NCBI RefSeq assembly: GCF_011067745.1
Contig: NZ_JAAMPJ010000001.1
Coordinates: 482,829-546,828, forward strand
DNA from: Lentzea alba
GTDB taxonomy: Bacteria > Actinomycetota > Actinomycetes > Mycobacteriales > Pseudonocardiaceae
Direction of reading: 5' to 3'
DNA length: 64,000 bases
Each line of letters begins with the position of its first letter. Position 1 is the stretch's first letter. This document shows, in pieces, positions 36,467-46,360 of the stretch. Made by a program: the position numbers and the translations under genes. The notes under the pieces are model-generated. The model had not been told where the DNA came from. It saw nothing but the letters and a program-made list of their open reading frames with translations, and ran no database searches.

Positions 36467-38298
36467 CACAGATCCTCGTCGAACAGGGGGCGGATGCCGC
36501 GGGCGGCCATGATCTCGGAGTTGCCGGTGCCCGCCGCGACCATCGGCCACACCTGGGCGTCCTTGCCGACGACGAAGTCGACCACGACCGGCCGGTCGTT
36601 GATCTCCAGCGCCTTCGCGATCACCTCGTCCACCTCCTCGCGCGACTCGGCGCGCAGACCGGCACACCCGAGTGCCTCCGCCAGGAGCTTGAAGTCTGGG
36701 ATGCGGTGCTTGTGCGTCCCCAGATCCGTGTTGGAGTACCGCTCGCCGTAGAACAGCGTCTGCCACTGCCGGACCATGCCGAGGTTGCCGTTGTTGATCA
36801 CGGCGATCTTCACCGGCAGGCCCTCGATGGCGCAGGTGGCGAGCTCCTGGTTGGTCATCTGGAAGCAGCCGTCACCGTCGATCGCCCACACGGTGCGCGA
36901 GGGCTCGCCCGCCTTGATGCCCATCGCGGCCGGGACGGCGAAGCCCATCGTGCCGAGGCCGCCGGAGTTGATCCACGTGCGCGGGTGCTCGTACTTCACG
37001 AACTGCGCGGCCCACATCTGGTGCTGGCCGACGCCCGCGGTGTAGATCGTGTCCGCCGGGGACAGCTGACCGATCCGCTCGATGACGTACTGCGGGGACA
37101 GCGTGCCGTCCTCCGGCCAGTCGTAGCCGAGCGGGAACGTCTCGCGCAGCGAGTTCAGCGTGTCCCACCACGGCGTGAGGTCGACGGCCTTGACCGCGTC
37201 GCGCTCGGTGCGGACCGCGTCGATCAGCTCGGTGATGATCTCCTTGCAGTCGCCCACGATCGGGACGTCCGCACGGCGGTTCTTGGAGATCTCGGCCGGG
37301 TCGATGTCGGCGTGGATGATCTGCGCGTCCGGCGCGAACGAGCCCAGCTGGCCGGTGACGCGGTCGTCGAACCGGGCGCCCAGGGCGATCAGCAGGTCCG
37401 ACTTCTGCATCGCCGCGACGGCCGCGACGGTGCCGTGCATGCCGGGCATGCCGAGGTGCTGCTCGTGCGAGTCGGGGAACGCGCCGCGCGCCATCAGCGT
37501 GGTGACGACCGGGATGCCGGTGTCCTCCGCCAGGCGCAACAGCTCGGCGTGGGCGTCGGATTTGATCACACCGCCACCGACGTACAGCACCGGCTTGCGG
37601 GCGTTGACGATCAGCTTGGCGGCTTCGCGGACCTGCTTGCCGTGCGGCCGGGTCGTCGGCCGGTAACCGGGCAGGCGCAGCTCGGGCGGCCACGAGAAGC
37701 TGGTCTGCTCCTGCAGCACGTCCTTGGGGATGTCGACGAGGACCGGGCCGGGTCGGCCGGTCGCCGCGATGTGGAACGCCTCCGCGATCGCCCGCGGGAT
37801 CTCCGCGGCGTCGGTCACGAGGACGTTGTGCTTGGTGATCGGCATCGTGATGCCGCAGATGTCCGCCTCCTGGAAGGCGTCCGTGCCGATCAGCGGCCGC
37901 GACTGCTGGCCGGTGATCGCGACGACGGGCACGGAGTCCATGTTCGCGTCCGCGAGCGGGGTGACGAGGTTGGTCGCACCCGGTCCCGAGGTCGCCATGC
38001 AGACCCCGACCTTGCCGGTGGCCTGCGCGTATCCGGTCGCCGCGTGTCCCGCGCCCTGCTCGTGGCGGACGAGGATGTGCCGGACCTTCGTGGAGTCCAG
38101 CAGCGGGTCGTACGCGGGAAGGATCGTCCCGCCGGGAATGCCGAAGACCACTTCGCAGCCGACCGCTTCAAGGGACCGGACGAGCGACTGAGCACCGGTT
38201 ACACGAATCGGTGCGCCCGTCGGCGGGGCCGGTTTGGGCCGCGGACCTGGACGTGGCGACGTGGGCTCGGAAGCCTGTCGCGATGGTGCGCTGGTCAT
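36466..38298 (-). CDS. ilvB: acetolactate synthase large (catalytic) subunit
   Basis: 610 aa thiamin-diphosphate enzyme that forms acetolactate and acetohydroxybutyrate. The catalytic Glu lies in [20 protein letters not shown]. The ThDP-Mg motif is [20 protein letters not shown] with [13 protein letters not shown]. The FAD-binding middle domain is present. A 40-residue Pro/Ser-rich N-terminal extension ([20 protein letters not shown]) precedes the core. Two ATGs are adjacent (38301 and 38298); the second is better spaced from GAGG. An attenuator with a Leu/Val leader precedes the gene. Confidence 0.97.
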   Translation of the reverse strand: MTSAPSRQASEPTSPRPGPRPKPAPPTGAPIRVTGAQSLVRSLEAVGCEVVFGIPGGTILPAYDPLLDSTKVRHILVRHEQGAGHAATGYAQATGKVGVCMATSGPGATNLVTPLADANMDSVPVVAITGQQSRPLIGTDAFQEADICGITMPITKHNVLVTDAAEIPRAIAEAFHIAATGRPGPVLVDIPKDVLQEQTSFSWPPELRLPGYRPTTRPHGKQVREAAKLIVNARKPVLYVGGGVIKSDAHAELLRLAEDTGIPVVTTLMARGAFPDSHEQHLGMPGMHGTVAAVAAMQKSDLLIALGARFDDRVTGQLGSFAPDAQIIHADIDPAEISKNRRADVPIVGDCKEIITELIDAVRTERDAVKAVDLTPWWDTLNSLRETFPLGYDWPEDGTLSPQYVIERIGQLSPADTIYTAGVGQHQMWAAQFVKYEHPRTWINSGGLGTMGFAVPAAMGIKAGEPSRTVWAIDGDGCFQMTNQELATCAIEGLPVKIAVINNGNLGMVRQWQTLFYGERYSNTDLGTHKHRIPDFKLLAEALGCAGLRAESREEVDEVIAKALEINDRPVVVDFVVGKDAQVWPMVAAGTGNSEIMAARGIRPLFDEDL

Positions 38299-38330
38299 CA
38301 TTGCCTCGTGGGTATCGGGGTCCGGACACG

Positions 38331-38443
38331 AAAAAACCCTCGACAACCCGAAGTTGGGTCGTGCGAGGGTCGCGCGTCGACGCAGGCTGTTCGGCTCAGG
38401 CGTCGACGCGCCTGAGAAGTACGAGAACGAGCGTGCGCTGCAT
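38331..38443 (-). promoter_or_regulatory. transcription attenuator of ilvBNC
   Basis: Minus strand: leader ORF (38443-38396), then hairpin 1:2 (gcgcgtcgacgc with gcgtcgacgcgc, 38372-38411). After a 1-base gap comes terminator hairpin 3:4 (accctcg c acgacc with ggttgt cgagggt, 38336-38370), and then a T run (38331-38335). The leader stop lies in hairpin arm 1. Stalling at Leu/Val codons would let the downstream arms rearrange and spare the terminator. Seen structure, inferred mechanism; ilvB attenuation is known in other actinobacteria. Confidence 0.8.
38396..38443 (-). CDS. ilvB leader peptide [15 protein letters not shown]
   Basis: 15 codons from the ATG at 38443 to TGA at 38396-38398. Six consecutive residues are Leu or Val (LVLVLL; codons CTC GTT CTC GTA CTT CTC), the end products of the pathway. 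Its stop codon lies in the first arm of the attenuator. A GAGGGG lies about 14 bases upstream, a loose ribosome site. Confidence 0.75.
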   Translation of the reverse strand: MQRTLVLVLLRRVDA

Positions 38444-38528
38444 GAAGCGGACGTTATCCCCTCTGGCAAGAGGGCGTCAACTCTGCGGGACGGAATTCCC
38501 GGATCGTGGACGTGGAACAATCCTTCGA

Positions 38529-38951
38529 GTGAAGAAGCTGGTCTTTCGCATCCCGGCGACGGCGCTGCTCGCGGCGGGTCTGATCGCCATCTGCGTGACG
38601 CCTGTGGCGTGGCTCGCTCCGGGGCTGCAAGCGCTCTACGTTCTGCCGCTCGGCTACGCGTACTGGGTCGTCCGCAACCGCACGACGGTCACGGAGGAGG
38701 AACTCGTCGCGCGAGGTGTGTTCAGCACCACGACGCTGAAGTGGTCCGAGGTGAAGTCCATCCGCCTGGTCCAGAAGGGCTGGCTCAAGGCGGTCAAGGA
38801 GGACGACACCGAGGTGACGCTGCCCGCGGTGCGGTTCATGCACCTGCCGGCGTTGTCGTTGGTCAGTGGCGGCCGCGTGCCCGACCCGACGATCGTTGAA
38901 GAAGAGGTTGCGGAGTCCGCGGAGGAAGAGTCCGTAGAGTCGGAGAAGTGA
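38529..38951 (+). CDS. PH-domain (bPH2-type) membrane protein, Cfp6-like
   Basis: 140 aa from a GTG at 38529. Two hydrophobic segments ([20 protein letters not shown] and [14 protein letters not shown]) are followed by a bacterial PH domain of about 60 residues ([20 protein letters not shown], then [14 protein letters not shown]). The tail is rich in Glu and Ser. M. tuberculosis Cfp6 (Rv3004) holds the same place next to ilvB. Function is unknown. The stop overlaps the VKOR start (GTGA), so they are co-translated. Confidence 0.85.
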   Translation: MKKLVFRIPATALLAAGLIAICVTPVAWLAPGLQALYVLPLGYAYWVVRNRTTVTEEELVARGVFSTTTLKWSEVKSIRLVQKGWLKAVKEDDTEVTLPAVRFMHLPALSLVSGGRVPDPTIVEEEVAESAEEESVESEK

Positions 38952-39373
38952 TCGAACGAGTTCCGCTGCTGAGCCTGCTGCTGTCCATCGCAGGCCTGCT
39001 GACCTCGGCTTATCTGACGTACACGCACTTCGACGCGAACGCGCTGCTGTGCTCGGCGGACGCGGTGATCGACTGCGAAACCGTCACCACGAGCGACCAG
39101 TCGGAGCTCCTCGGCATCCCCGTCGCGTTCCTCGGGCTGGCGTTCTTCGCGTTCCTCACCGTGATCTGCCTCCCGTTCGCGTGGCGGATCGACGCGCTGA
39201 AGTGGGTGCGGCTGGGCGCGATCGGCGTCGGCGTGCTCATGGTCGTGTACCTGGTCGCGGCCGAGATCCTGATCATCGGCAAGATCTGTCTGTGGTGCAC
39301 GGTTGTGCACGTCATCACGCTCGCGCTGGCCTGTCTGCTGGTCTCGGCGAGTCTGCGCACGAGTAACCTTTGA
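38948..39373 (+). CDS. vitamin K epoxide reductase (VKOR) family protein
   Basis: 141 aa with four membrane helices. The active-site pair is Cys114-x-x-Cys117 (GKICLWCTVVHV). The loop pair is Cys35 and Cys43 (ALLCSADAVIDCET), and the conserved Ser/Thr region follows (LLGIPVAFLGLAFFA). Actinobacterial VKOR reoxidises DsbA-like thiol oxidases with menaquinone, promoting disulfides outside the membrane. No DsbA-like gene is adjacent. GTG start at 38948 overlaps the PH-protein stop. Confidence 0.92.
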   Translation: MIERVPLLSLLLSIAGLLTSAYLTYTHFDANALLCSADAVIDCETVTTSDQSELLGIPVAFLGLAFFAFLTVICLPFAWRIDALKWVRLGAIGVGVLMVVYLVAAEILIIGKICLWCTVVHVITLALACLLVSASLRTSNL

Positions 39374-39449
39374 GGCACCGCTCCCAGACTGGTGACGCCT
39401 AACCCGGCCGTCCCGCGCGCATTCTTCTTGAACTGAATCTGGAGGAGCA

Positions 39450-41294
39450 GTGCCTCAGCTCCGCTCTCGCACCACCACGCACGGCCGCAACGCAGCCGGT
39501 GCTCGCGCGCTCTGGCGTGCGACCGGCATGACGGACAGCGACTTCGGCAAGCCCATCATCGCGATCGCCAACTCCTACACGCAGTTCGTGCCGGGTCACG
39601 TGCACCTGCGGGACCTCGGCGACATCGTGGCCGAGGCCGTGCGCGAGGCGGGTGGCGTGCCGCGCGAGTTCCACACCATCGCGGTCGACGACGGCATCGC
39701 CATGGGCCACAGCGGGATGCTCTACTCGCTGCCCAGCCGCGAGATCATCGCCGACTCCGTCGAGTACATGGTCAACGCGCACCAGGCCGACGCGATCGTC
39801 TGCATCTCGAACTGCGACAAGATCACCCCCGGCATGCTGAACGCGGCGATGCGGCTCAACATCCCCGTCGTGTTCGTGTCCGGCGGGCCGATGGAGGCCG
39901 GCAAGGCCGTCGTCGTCGAGGGCGTCGCCGTCGCGCCGACCGACCTGATCACCGCGATCTCCGCGTCGGCCTCTCCCGCCGTGAACGAGGAGGGGCTGAG
40001 CGAGGTCGAGCGCTCCGCGTGCCCGACGTGCGGTTCCTGCTCCGGCATGTTCACCGCGAACTCGATGAACTGCCTGACCGAGGCTCTCGGTTTGTCGTTG
40101 CCGGGCAACGGTTCGACGCTGGCCACCCACGCCGCGCGCCGCGAGCTGTTCTCCGATGCCGGTCGCGTGGTCGTGGAGCTGTGCCGGCGCTGGTACGGCG
40201 AGGACGACGAGTCGGCGCTGCCGCGGTCGATCGCGAACCGCAAGGCGTTCGAGAACGCGATGGCGCTCGACATGGCCATGGGCGGCTCGACGAACACCGT
40301 GCTGCACATCCTCGCCGCCGCGCAGGAAGGCGAGATCGACTTCACGCTGCAGGACATCGACGACCTGTCCCGCCGCGTGCCGTGCCTGTCCAAGGTGTCG
40401 CCGAACTCCGACTACCACATGGAGGACGTGCACCGGGCCGGCGGAATCCCCGCGCTGCTGGGCGAGCTCTACCGCGCCGGTCTGCTCAACGACGACGTGA
40501 CGTCGGTGCACACGCCGACCCTCGCGGAGTGGCTCGGCAAGTGGGACATCAGGGCGGAGAACCCGTCGCCGGAGGCTGTCGAGCTCTTCCACGCCGCTCC
40601 CGGTGGTGTGCGCACGACTGAAGCGTTCTCGACGTCGAACCGCTGGTCCTCTTTGGACACCGACGCGGCCGGCGGTTGCATCCGCGACAACGAGCACGCC
40701 TACACGCGTGACGGCGGCCTGGCCGTGCTGCGCGGCAACCTGGCCGAGCGCGGCGCGATCATCAAGGCCGCGGGCATCGACGAGGAGCTGTGGCACTTCG
40801 AGGGCCCGGCGCGCGTCGTCGAGTCCCAGGAGCAGGCCGTGTCGGCGATCCTGAACAAGGAGATCCAGGCGGGCGAGGTGCTCGTGGTGCGCTACGAGGG
40901 CCCGTCCGGCGGCCCCGGCATGCAGGAGATGCTGCACCCGACGGCGTTCCTCAAGGGTTCCGGCCTCGGCAAGAAGTGCGCGCTGATCACGGACGGCCGG
41001 TTCTCCGGCGGTTCGTCGGGCCTGTCGATCGGCCACATCTCGCCGGAGGCGGCGGGCGGCGGCACGATCGGTCTCGTCGAGAACGGCGACCGGATCCTGA
41101 TCGACGTGCACGAGCGGCGTCTCGAGCTGCTGGTGGACGACGAGGTGCTGGCCGAGCGCCGCGCCAAGATGGAGGCCTCCGAGCGGCCGTGGCAGCCGGT
41201 GGACCGGATCCGTCCGGTCACGGGTGCGCTGCGGGCGTACGCGCGGATGGCGACGGATGCGTCCACGGGCGCGGTGCGCGACCCGAGCCGCTAA
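39450..41294 (+). CDS. ilvD: dihydroxy-acid dehydratase
   Basis: 614 aa, third step of valine and isoleucine synthesis. Fe-S and Mg ligands lie in [20 protein letters not shown] and [20 protein letters not shown]. The C-terminal swivel domain holds [20 protein letters not shown]. The GTG start at 39450 is preceded closely by GGAGGA. It is transcribed apart from ilvBNC, with 76 bp between it and the VKOR gene, so it may be cotranscribed with PH-VKOR. No attenuator is visible ahead of it. Confidence 0.97.
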   Translation: MPQLRSRTTTHGRNAAGARALWRATGMTDSDFGKPIIAIANSYTQFVPGHVHLRDLGDIVAEAVREAGGVPREFHTIAVDDGIAMGHSGMLYSLPSREIIADSVEYMVNAHQADAIVCISNCDKITPGMLNAAMRLNIPVVFVSGGPMEAGKAVVVEGVAVAPTDLITAISASASPAVNEEGLSEVERSACPTCGSCSGMFTANSMNCLTEALGLSLPGNGSTLATHAARRELFSDAGRVVVELCRRWYGEDDESALPRSIANRKAFENAMALDMAMGGSTNTVLHILAAAQEGEIDFTLQDIDDLSRRVPCLSKVSPNSDYHMEDVHRAGGIPALLGELYRAGLLNDDVTSVHTPTLAEWLGKWDIRAENPSPEAVELFHAAPGGVRTTEAFSTSNRWSSLDTDAAGGCIRDNEHAYTRDGGLAVLRGNLAERGAIIKAAGIDEELWHFEGPARVVESQEQAVSAILNKEIQAGEVLVVRYEGPSGGPGMQEMLHPTAFLKGSGLGKKCALITDGRFSGGSSGLSIGHISPEAAGGGTIGLVENGDRILIDVHERRLELLVDDEVLAERRAKMEASERPWQPVDRIRPVTGALRAYARMATDASTGAVRDPSR

Positions 41295-41533
41295 AGAACA
41301 AGCGCAAGCGCCAGACAGGCGCCGAACACGAGCCAGCCCGTCAGCGGTCCGCTGACGGGCTGGCTCGTTCTTTTGACCATGATGCCGCTCACCACGAGGC
41401 CTGCGAGCAAGCCGAGCGGCGGGAGCAGGGACTTCGCGGTGAGACCGAACGGGAACGCCACCAGGTAGACGACCGGAATCCCGATCACCAGCAGAGCGAG
41501 CTGGAGCAGCGCTCCCGTCAGGTTCTTCCGCAC
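41291..41533 (-). CDS. small membrane protein, unknown function
   Basis: 80 aa with three hydrophobic segments: [38 protein letters not shown] and [18 protein letters not shown] charged loop VKRTSQ separates the last two. No family is recognised. It is the last gene after DoxX on the minus strand (10 bp gap), so the pair is probably one transcript. Its final codons overlap the ilvD stop by 4 bases, and an 18-bp perfect hairpin (41328-41368) lies inside its coding sequence. Confidence 0.6.
   Translation of the reverse strand: MRKNLTGALLQLALLVIGIPVVYLVAFPFGLTAKSLLPPLGLLAGLVVSGIMVKRTSQPVSGPLTGWLVFGACLALALVL
41328..41368. terminator. strong hairpin between convergent ilvD and the small membrane gene
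   Basis: Arms of 18 bp (acgagccagcccgtcagc and its complement gctgacgggctggctcgt) enclose ggtcc. It is placed 34 bp beyond the ilvD stop, so it fits an ilvD terminator. It also encodes residues of the convergent 80-aa protein, an unusual dual use. Confidence 0.7.
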
Positions 41534-41542
41534 AGGGGTTTC

Positions 41543-42280
41543 CTACCGGAACACGAAGTACGTCACCGCCGCACCGCCCGCTCCGAGCAGGAGTGCGATG
41601 AAACCGGCCGCCAGCGGGTGGCGGAACCAGCTGCGGTTGTAGTCCAGCGCGGCCCGGCCGGGTCCGGCGAACAGCGCCGCGAACGCCATGCCCGCGAGCG
41701 CCAGCTCCAGCTCCACGCCGTTGGGGCCGAAGAAGCCGCCCTTGTACTGCAGCGCGATGACGTTGGCCATGATCGCGAGCAGGCCCGCCGCGGCCAGGGG
41801 CGTGAAGAGGCCGAGCACGAGCAGGCTGCCGCCCGCGAGCTCGGTGATGCCGGTGACCCAGGCGAGGACGACCGACTCGCGGTAGCCCATCTTCTCCAGC
41901 GACTGCGCGAAGCCGTTGATGCCGGGACCGCCGAAGAGCCCGAAGACCTTCTGCAGGCCGTGCAGCACGAAGATGCCGCCCAGCACGGCGCGCAACCCGA
42001 GCAGGCCGATGTCCGGCCCGGCGGTCCAGCCGAACTTCTTGCGGTCGTCGTCGAACGGGTCCTCGTCCGCGAACGCGGGCTTGTCCACAGTGGACTTGTC
42101 CAGCGGCGTGTAAGCCGTCGTGTCGAACGCGCTCGTCGTCGAGTCGTAGGGCGACCCGGCGCCTTCGCCGACTCTGGTCGTGCTGTCGTCGAAGTGGTGC
42201 ACTCCCCCTCCGCTGCTCGAGTAGAACGAGTCGTCGGAGAAAGCGCTCGATGTGGTCGAGCCTTTGTCGTGAGTAGCCAC
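41543..42280 (-). CDS. DoxX-family membrane protein
   Basis: 245 aa. The N-terminal 90 residues are hydrophilic and low complexity (Ser, Thr, Asp: TTSSAFSDDSFYSSSGGG). The DoxX four-helix domain then follows: GLLGLRAVLGGIFVLHGLQK, VFGLFGGPGINGFAQSLEKM, TELAGGSLLVLGLFTPLAAA and ELALAGMAFAALFAGPGRAA. In mycobacteria a DoxX protein works with SodA and SseA in oxidative-stress resistance; Rv3005c at the syntenic place is that DoxX. The redox role here is inference from family and place. Confidence 0.88.
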   Translation of the reverse strand: MATHDKGSTTSSAFSDDSFYSSSGGGVHHFDDSTTRVGEGAGSPYDSTTSAFDTTAYTPLDKSTVDKPAFADEDPFDDDRKKFGWTAGPDIGLLGLRAVLGGIFVLHGLQKVFGLFGGPGINGFAQSLEKMGYRESVVLAWVTGITELAGGSLLVLGLFTPLAAAGLLAIMANVIALQYKGGFFGPNGVELELALAGMAFAALFAGPGRAALDYNRSWFRHPLAAGFIALLLGAGGAAVTYFVFR

Positions 42281-42349
42281 GCCCGCACGCTAGGGGGCCT
42301 CGCGCGGGCGCGCGAGGGCCGAACGGCAGCCCGAGTTGCCCCAGATGGA

Positions 42350-43264
42350 CTAGTAGCTCCCACTCACGAGATTGCGCGGCCGTTCACCCGCAACATAGCG
42401 CGCGATCTCCGACGCCACGATGGCGTAGGCGCGCTGCACATGCCCCGTGCAGGATCCGGCCACGTGCGGGGTGAGGAACAACCCCGGCGCGGTCCACAGT
42501 GGATGATCGGCGGGAAGTGGTTCGGGATCGGTCACGTCGAGGGCCGCGCGCAGTCGCCCGGAATTCAGCTCCGCGAGCAGCGCACCGGTGTCGACCACGG
42601 GGCCGCGGGCGCCGTTGACCAGGATCGCGTTGTCCTTCATCGCGGCCAGGAACTCGGCGTCGACCAGGTGCCTGGTCTCCTCGGTCATCGGCGTGAAGAT
42701 CACCACCACGTCGAACTCCGGCAGCAGCGCCGGCAGCTCGTCCACGCCGCGCACGCCGTCACGGGCGGTGCGGCCGACCAGCACGGCCGACGCGTCGAAC
42801 GGTTCGAGGCGCCGCTGCAACTGCTCGCCGAGGTCGCCCGCGCCGACGATCAGAACCTTCTTGCCCTGCAAGGTGTCCGTGAGGTGGTAGTCCCAGCGGC
42901 CCTCGACGCGGGACTTTTCGAAAACGAGGAAGTCTCGGTATATAGCCAGCAACGCGCCGACGGCCCACTCCGCGGTGCTGCCGCCGTGAGCTCCGCGACA
43001 AGTGGAAAGCATCACACCGTCCGGCACCTTGCCGACGAAGTTCTCCGCGCCCGCGCTCAGCAGCTGCACGAGTTTGAGGTTCGGCAGCTGCGCGAACACG
43101 TCGCGCGGATCGGTCCCTGCGAGGAACTTCGGCACCAGGACCACGGCGTCCGTCCCTTCCGGCGGGAGCGGCTCCCCCGGCGTGTAGCGGACCGGCCGGG
43201 CACCGTCCACCTGAGACAGCGCCTGAACTCCGAAATCATCTGGCACGAGCACGGTGAGCGTCAC
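42350..43264 (-). CDS. D-isomer-specific 2-hydroxyacid dehydrogenase
   Basis: 304 aa from the GTG at 43264. Rossmann motif KVLIVGAGDLGEQLQRRLEP, catalytic Arg in NGARGPVVDTGALLAEL, Glu in DVTDPEPLPADHPLW, His in FLTPHVAGSCTGHVQRAY. This is the full set for NAD(P)-dependent reduction of a 2-oxoacid; the substrate is not predictable. It is divergent from the hydrolase gene with about 19 bp between starts, so the promoters must overlap the coding regions. An in-frame ATG at 43294 would overlap the neighbour and is less likely. Confidence 0.9.
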   Translation of the reverse strand: MTLTVLVPDDFGVQALSQVDGARPVRYTPGEPLPPEGTDAVVLVPKFLAGTDPRDVFAQLPNLKLVQLLSAGAENFVGKVPDGVMLSTCRGAHGGSTAEWAVGALLAIYRDFLVFEKSRVEGRWDYHLTDTLQGKKVLIVGAGDLGEQLQRRLEPFDASAVLVGRTARDGVRGVDELPALLPEFDVVVIFTPMTEETRHLVDAEFLAAMKDNAILVNGARGPVVDTGALLAELNSGRLRAALDVTDPEPLPADHPLWTAPGLFLTPHVAGSCTGHVQRAYAIVASEIARYVAGERPRNLVSGSY

Positions 43265-43283
43265 GACGCCAAAGTACGTCAGA

Positions 43284-44195
43284 ATGTCCGTCATGCGGGA
43301 GCACGACGTCATCTCGTGGGATGGCACGAAGATCCGGACGTGGCAGGCGTCGGGCGAAGGTCCGCCGGTGCTGCTGTGTCCCGGCGTGGGTTCCGGACCG
43401 GAGTCGTGGCCGTCGCTGACCGACCGCGGCGGCCTGCTCAGCTGGTACATGCGCGGCACGATGGGGTCGGACCGGCCAGTCGACGAGCGCAACATCTCGT
43501 TGGACGACCACGTTTCGGACGCGCTCGCCGTGCTGGACGACGCGGGCGTCGAACGGTGCGTCGTCATGGGCTGGTCGATGGGCGTCACGATCGCGGCCGA
43601 ACTCGCGTTGCGTCATCCGGAACGGGTGGCGGGTCTGCTGCTCGTCGCGGGCGCGCCGGGCGACTCGTTCGACGCGATGCTGCCGGTGATCCCCAAGAAC
43701 GTCCGCCGGCTCGTCGGCACCCTGGGCACGCGGATGCTCAAGCAGGCCGGTCCGCTGCTGGACAGCGTGCTGCACCGCGTCCCGGTGACGGACCTGACGA
43801 CGTTCCTGCTGCGGCACACCGGCGTGATCAAGCCGAGCAGCGACCCGGAGGCCGTGACGCAGGCGGTCAGCCGGTTCCTGCAGCACGACTGGCGCTGGTA
43901 CTTCACGCTGGCGCTCGCGCTGGGCGAGACGCGGCGCCAGGACCTCAGCCCGATCGTGTGCCCCGTCACACTGCTCGCCGGTCGCGACGACGTGCTGGCG
44001 ACGACGGAGAGCATGTCCGGTCCCGTCGGCAAGCTGCCCCAGGCACGGCTGAGGGTGTTGCCGTGCAGCCACTACCTGCCGTTGGAGGCACCGGAAACCG
44101 TCTCGGCCGAGCTCGACCTGCTGCTGGACCGGGTGCGTGCCGTCGACTTCGCGACTTCGGAGGCGTTCACCCCGGGTTCACGGTCGCACACATAG
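43284..44195 (+). CDS. alpha/beta-fold hydrolase
   Basis: 303 aa from ATG 43284 (GTG 43254 and ATG 43293 are alternatives). The nucleophile elbow is MGWSMGVTIAAELAL (Ser near residue 95), the acid is in TLLAGRDDVLATTESM and the His is in LPCSHYLPLEAPETV. The oxyanion region is VLLCPGVGSGPESW. The lid between strands is short. Substrate unknown. It is followed closely by the LppZ-like lipoprotein gene (10 bp), which suggests one transcript. Confidence 0.88.
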   Translation: MSVMREHDVISWDGTKIRTWQASGEGPPVLLCPGVGSGPESWPSLTDRGGLLSWYMRGTMGSDRPVDERNISLDDHVSDALAVLDDAGVERCVVMGWSMGVTIAAELALRHPERVAGLLLVAGAPGDSFDAMLPVIPKNVRRLVGTLGTRMLKQAGPLLDSVLHRVPVTDLTTFLLRHTGVIKPSSDPEAVTQAVSRFLQHDWRWYFTLALALGETRRQDLSPIVCPVTLLAGRDDVLATTESMSGPVGKLPQARLRVLPCSHYLPLEAPETVSAELDLLLDRVRAVDFATSEAFTPGSRSHT

Positions 44196-44205
44196 CCTGG
44201 GAGTC

Positions 44206-45369
44206 GTGGTTCGTTCCATCGCGTTGTTGGCCGCCGCCTGTCTACTGGCAGGGGGCTGTGCGAGCTTTCCCGACGAGCCGGCACCGACGAGCTGGAGCGC
44301 GCAACCACAGCTGACCCCGCAGGCGGGCCCGAAGCCCGAGCTGCCCGGCGAGTTCCGGCCGTCGCCGGGCGAGCAGGGCCGCAACCAGCCGCAGACGAGC
44401 GTGCCGCCGCCGCAGGGGTGCAAGGACTACCACCCGCTGGTGATCGCCACCTGTCTCAACACCGTCACCGGCGTCGCCCCGATCGGCGCGGACGCCAAGG
44501 GTGGCGTCGCGGCCTACGCGACGGAACGCGGCGGGCGCCTGGTCAAGGTCACCAAGGACGTCGACCCGGTCGTGATCGCCCAGTTCGAGGTGGACGCGTC
44601 GACCGACGGTGGGCTCACCGGCCTCGCGCTGTCGGCCACGTTCGCCGAGGACCAGCTCGCGTACGTCTACGTGACGACCGCGACGGACAACCGAGTGCTG
44701 CGCATCGCGCCCGGTGACACCCCCAAGCCCATCCTCACCGGCATCCCCAAGGGACCGTCCGGCAACCGCGGCGCGCTGGCGAGCGACCGCAAGGGCGCGC
44801 TCCTCGTCGCCACCGGTGACGCGGGCAACCCGGCGCTGGCCGCCGACCCGACCTCGCTCGCGGGCAAGGTGCTGCGCATCGACGGCTCCGGCCAGCCCGC
44901 CCAGGGCAACCCGACGGCCGGCAGCGCCGTCGTCACGTCGGGACTGCGCCAGCCCGGCGGCCTGTGCGTGTCGGCGGACACCCAGAAGATCTGGGTGACG
45001 GACTGGTCGGCGAACTACGACGCCGTCTACCGGGTCAACCCGGGCAAGCTCGGTGACGCCGCGTGGACCTGGCCGGACCGGCCGGGCGTGATGGGCTGCG
45101 CGTCGTTGTCGAACGTGCTGTGGGTCGCCACGGCCAAGACGCCGAGCGTCCAGAACCTGCCGATGAACGAATCCGGTGCGTTCACCGGCAAGCCGACCCC
45201 CACCCAGGAGGACGGCACCGGGTTCGGCCGGATCGGGCCGATGGAGCAGATCAACGACTCGGCCGTGCTCGTCGGCACCGTCAACAAGGCCGGTGGCCAG
45301 CCCGTGTCGTCGGACGACAGGGTCGCGATCATCGTGCGTTCGGACAGCGAGATCCCCGGTAAAGACTAA
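44206..45369 (+). CDS. lppZ: LppZ-like lipoprotein, glucose/sorbosone dehydrogenase-type beta-propeller
   Basis: 387 aa. From the GTG at 44206 a signal with lipobox LLAGGC (Cys near residue 18) is followed by a Pro-rich spacer. A PQQ-dependent sugar-dehydrogenase-type propeller comes next: GLTGLALSATFAEDQLAYVY, KVLRIDGSGQPAQGNP and TSGLRQPGGLCVSADTQKIW. M. tuberculosis LppZ (Rv3006) is the syntenic counterpart. Enzymatic activity is not shown for LppZ, and PQQ ligands cannot be judged by eye. The stop overlaps the convergent LysR stop by 3 bases. Confidence 0.85.
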   Translation: MVRSIALLAAACLLAGGCASFPDEPAPTSWSAQPQLTPQAGPKPELPGEFRPSPGEQGRNQPQTSVPPPQGCKDYHPLVIATCLNTVTGVAPIGADAKGGVAAYATERGGRLVKVTKDVDPVVIAQFEVDASTDGGLTGLALSATFAEDQLAYVYVTTATDNRVLRIAPGDTPKPILTGIPKGPSGNRGALASDRKGALLVATGDAGNPALAADPTSLAGKVLRIDGSGQPAQGNPTAGSAVVTSGLRQPGGLCVSADTQKIWVTDWSANYDAVYRVNPGKLGDAAWTWPDRPGVMGCASLSNVLWVATAKTPSVQNLPMNESGAFTGKPTPTQEDGTGFGRIGPMEQINDSAVLVGTVNKAGGQPVSSDDRVAIIVRSDSEIPGKD

Positions 45370-46307
45370 GTGGCGAAGGCTTCGCCACCTGTGCGCCACC
45401 AGCGCGCGTAGACCTCGCTCTCGTCCACCAGCTTCAGGTACCCGGCCGCGACCTGGTCGCACAGGTCGTCGATCTCCTCCGCGACCGGTGCGTCGAGCCG
45501 CCAGGCCAGCACGACCTCGCGGACCAGCGGGTTCCCGGTGATCGGCAGCCTGGCGACGCCCGGTGGGGTGCCGCCGACCGGGTAGAGCGGGCACACCGCG
45601 CCGGACTCCCTGATCAACGTCAGCGCGACGTGCGGCTCGCTGCTGAAGTGCGCGATCCGCTGTTCGAACCCGGCCGCCGCGCACTCGCGGGCGAAGTGGG
45701 CGTTCATGCCGCTGTCGTCCGGCTCGGGCATGACCCACTTGTCGTCGGCGAGGGCTTCGAGCGGGATCTCGGGCTCGTTCGCGTACGGGTGGTGGTCGGG
45801 CACGCCGACGAACAGCGGTTCGCGGGTGAGCAGGCGATGTCCCACGTTCGGCGGTAGCGAAAGCGGAGTTCCCGGAAATCGGCGCAGCACGGCTATGTCG
45901 AGTTCGCCGGTGGTGAGCAACGCGGTGAGCGTCCCGGTCTCCTTGATGGTGCGACTCGTCACGTTGTCTTTCAACGCCCCGACGAGTAGTCCGAAGTGAT
46001 AGGCGGGGATTCCGGCGAGCCTGGTAGGAGCGCCGGAACTGTGCGCGTTACGGCGCGTTACGCGTTCCAGCGTGACCAGTTGCGTGAGCATCGACCGTGC
46101 CTCCTGCACGAAATCCGCTCCGGTCGGCGTGAGTCGCACACCGTCGGCCGAGCGCACGAACAACGCGCCGCCCAGGTGGTCCTCGATGCGTTTGAGCTGC
46201 GTCGTCACCGCGGGCTGGGTGAGGTGCAGGCGTGCGGCCGCCTTGCGCAGACTGCCGCAGTCGGCGATCGCCACGACCAGTTCGAGATGCCGCACTTCGA
46301 GACGCAT
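45366..46307 (-). CDS. LysR-family transcriptional regulator
   Basis: 313 aa. N-terminal helix-turn-helix: HLELVVAIADCGSLRKAAAR, then LHLTQPAVTTQLKRIEDHLG and ALFVRSADGVRLTPTG. The rest is the periplasmic-binding-like effector domain. It is divergent from the three-gene unit at 46361-47702 with 53 bp between starts, the classic place for a LysR regulator controlling its neighbour. The ligand is unknown. Confidence 0.93.
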   Translation of the reverse strand: MRLEVRHLELVVAIADCGSLRKAAARLHLTQPAVTTQLKRIEDHLGGALFVRSADGVRLTPTGADFVQEARSMLTQLVTLERVTRRNAHSSGAPTRLAGIPAYHFGLLVGALKDNVTSRTIKETGTLTALLTTGELDIAVLRRFPGTPLSLPPNVGHRLLTREPLFVGVPDHHPYANEPEIPLEALADDKWVMPEPDDSGMNAHFARECAAAGFEQRIAHFSSEPHVALTLIRESGAVCPLYPVGGTPPGVARLPITGNPLVREVVLAWRLDAPVAEEIDDLCDQVAAGYLKLVDESEVYARWWRTGGEAFAT

Positions 46308-46360
46308 GCGCCTGATGTTATCGCTGAATGTAATAGCCCCAACACCCTCCGGATTCTCGC

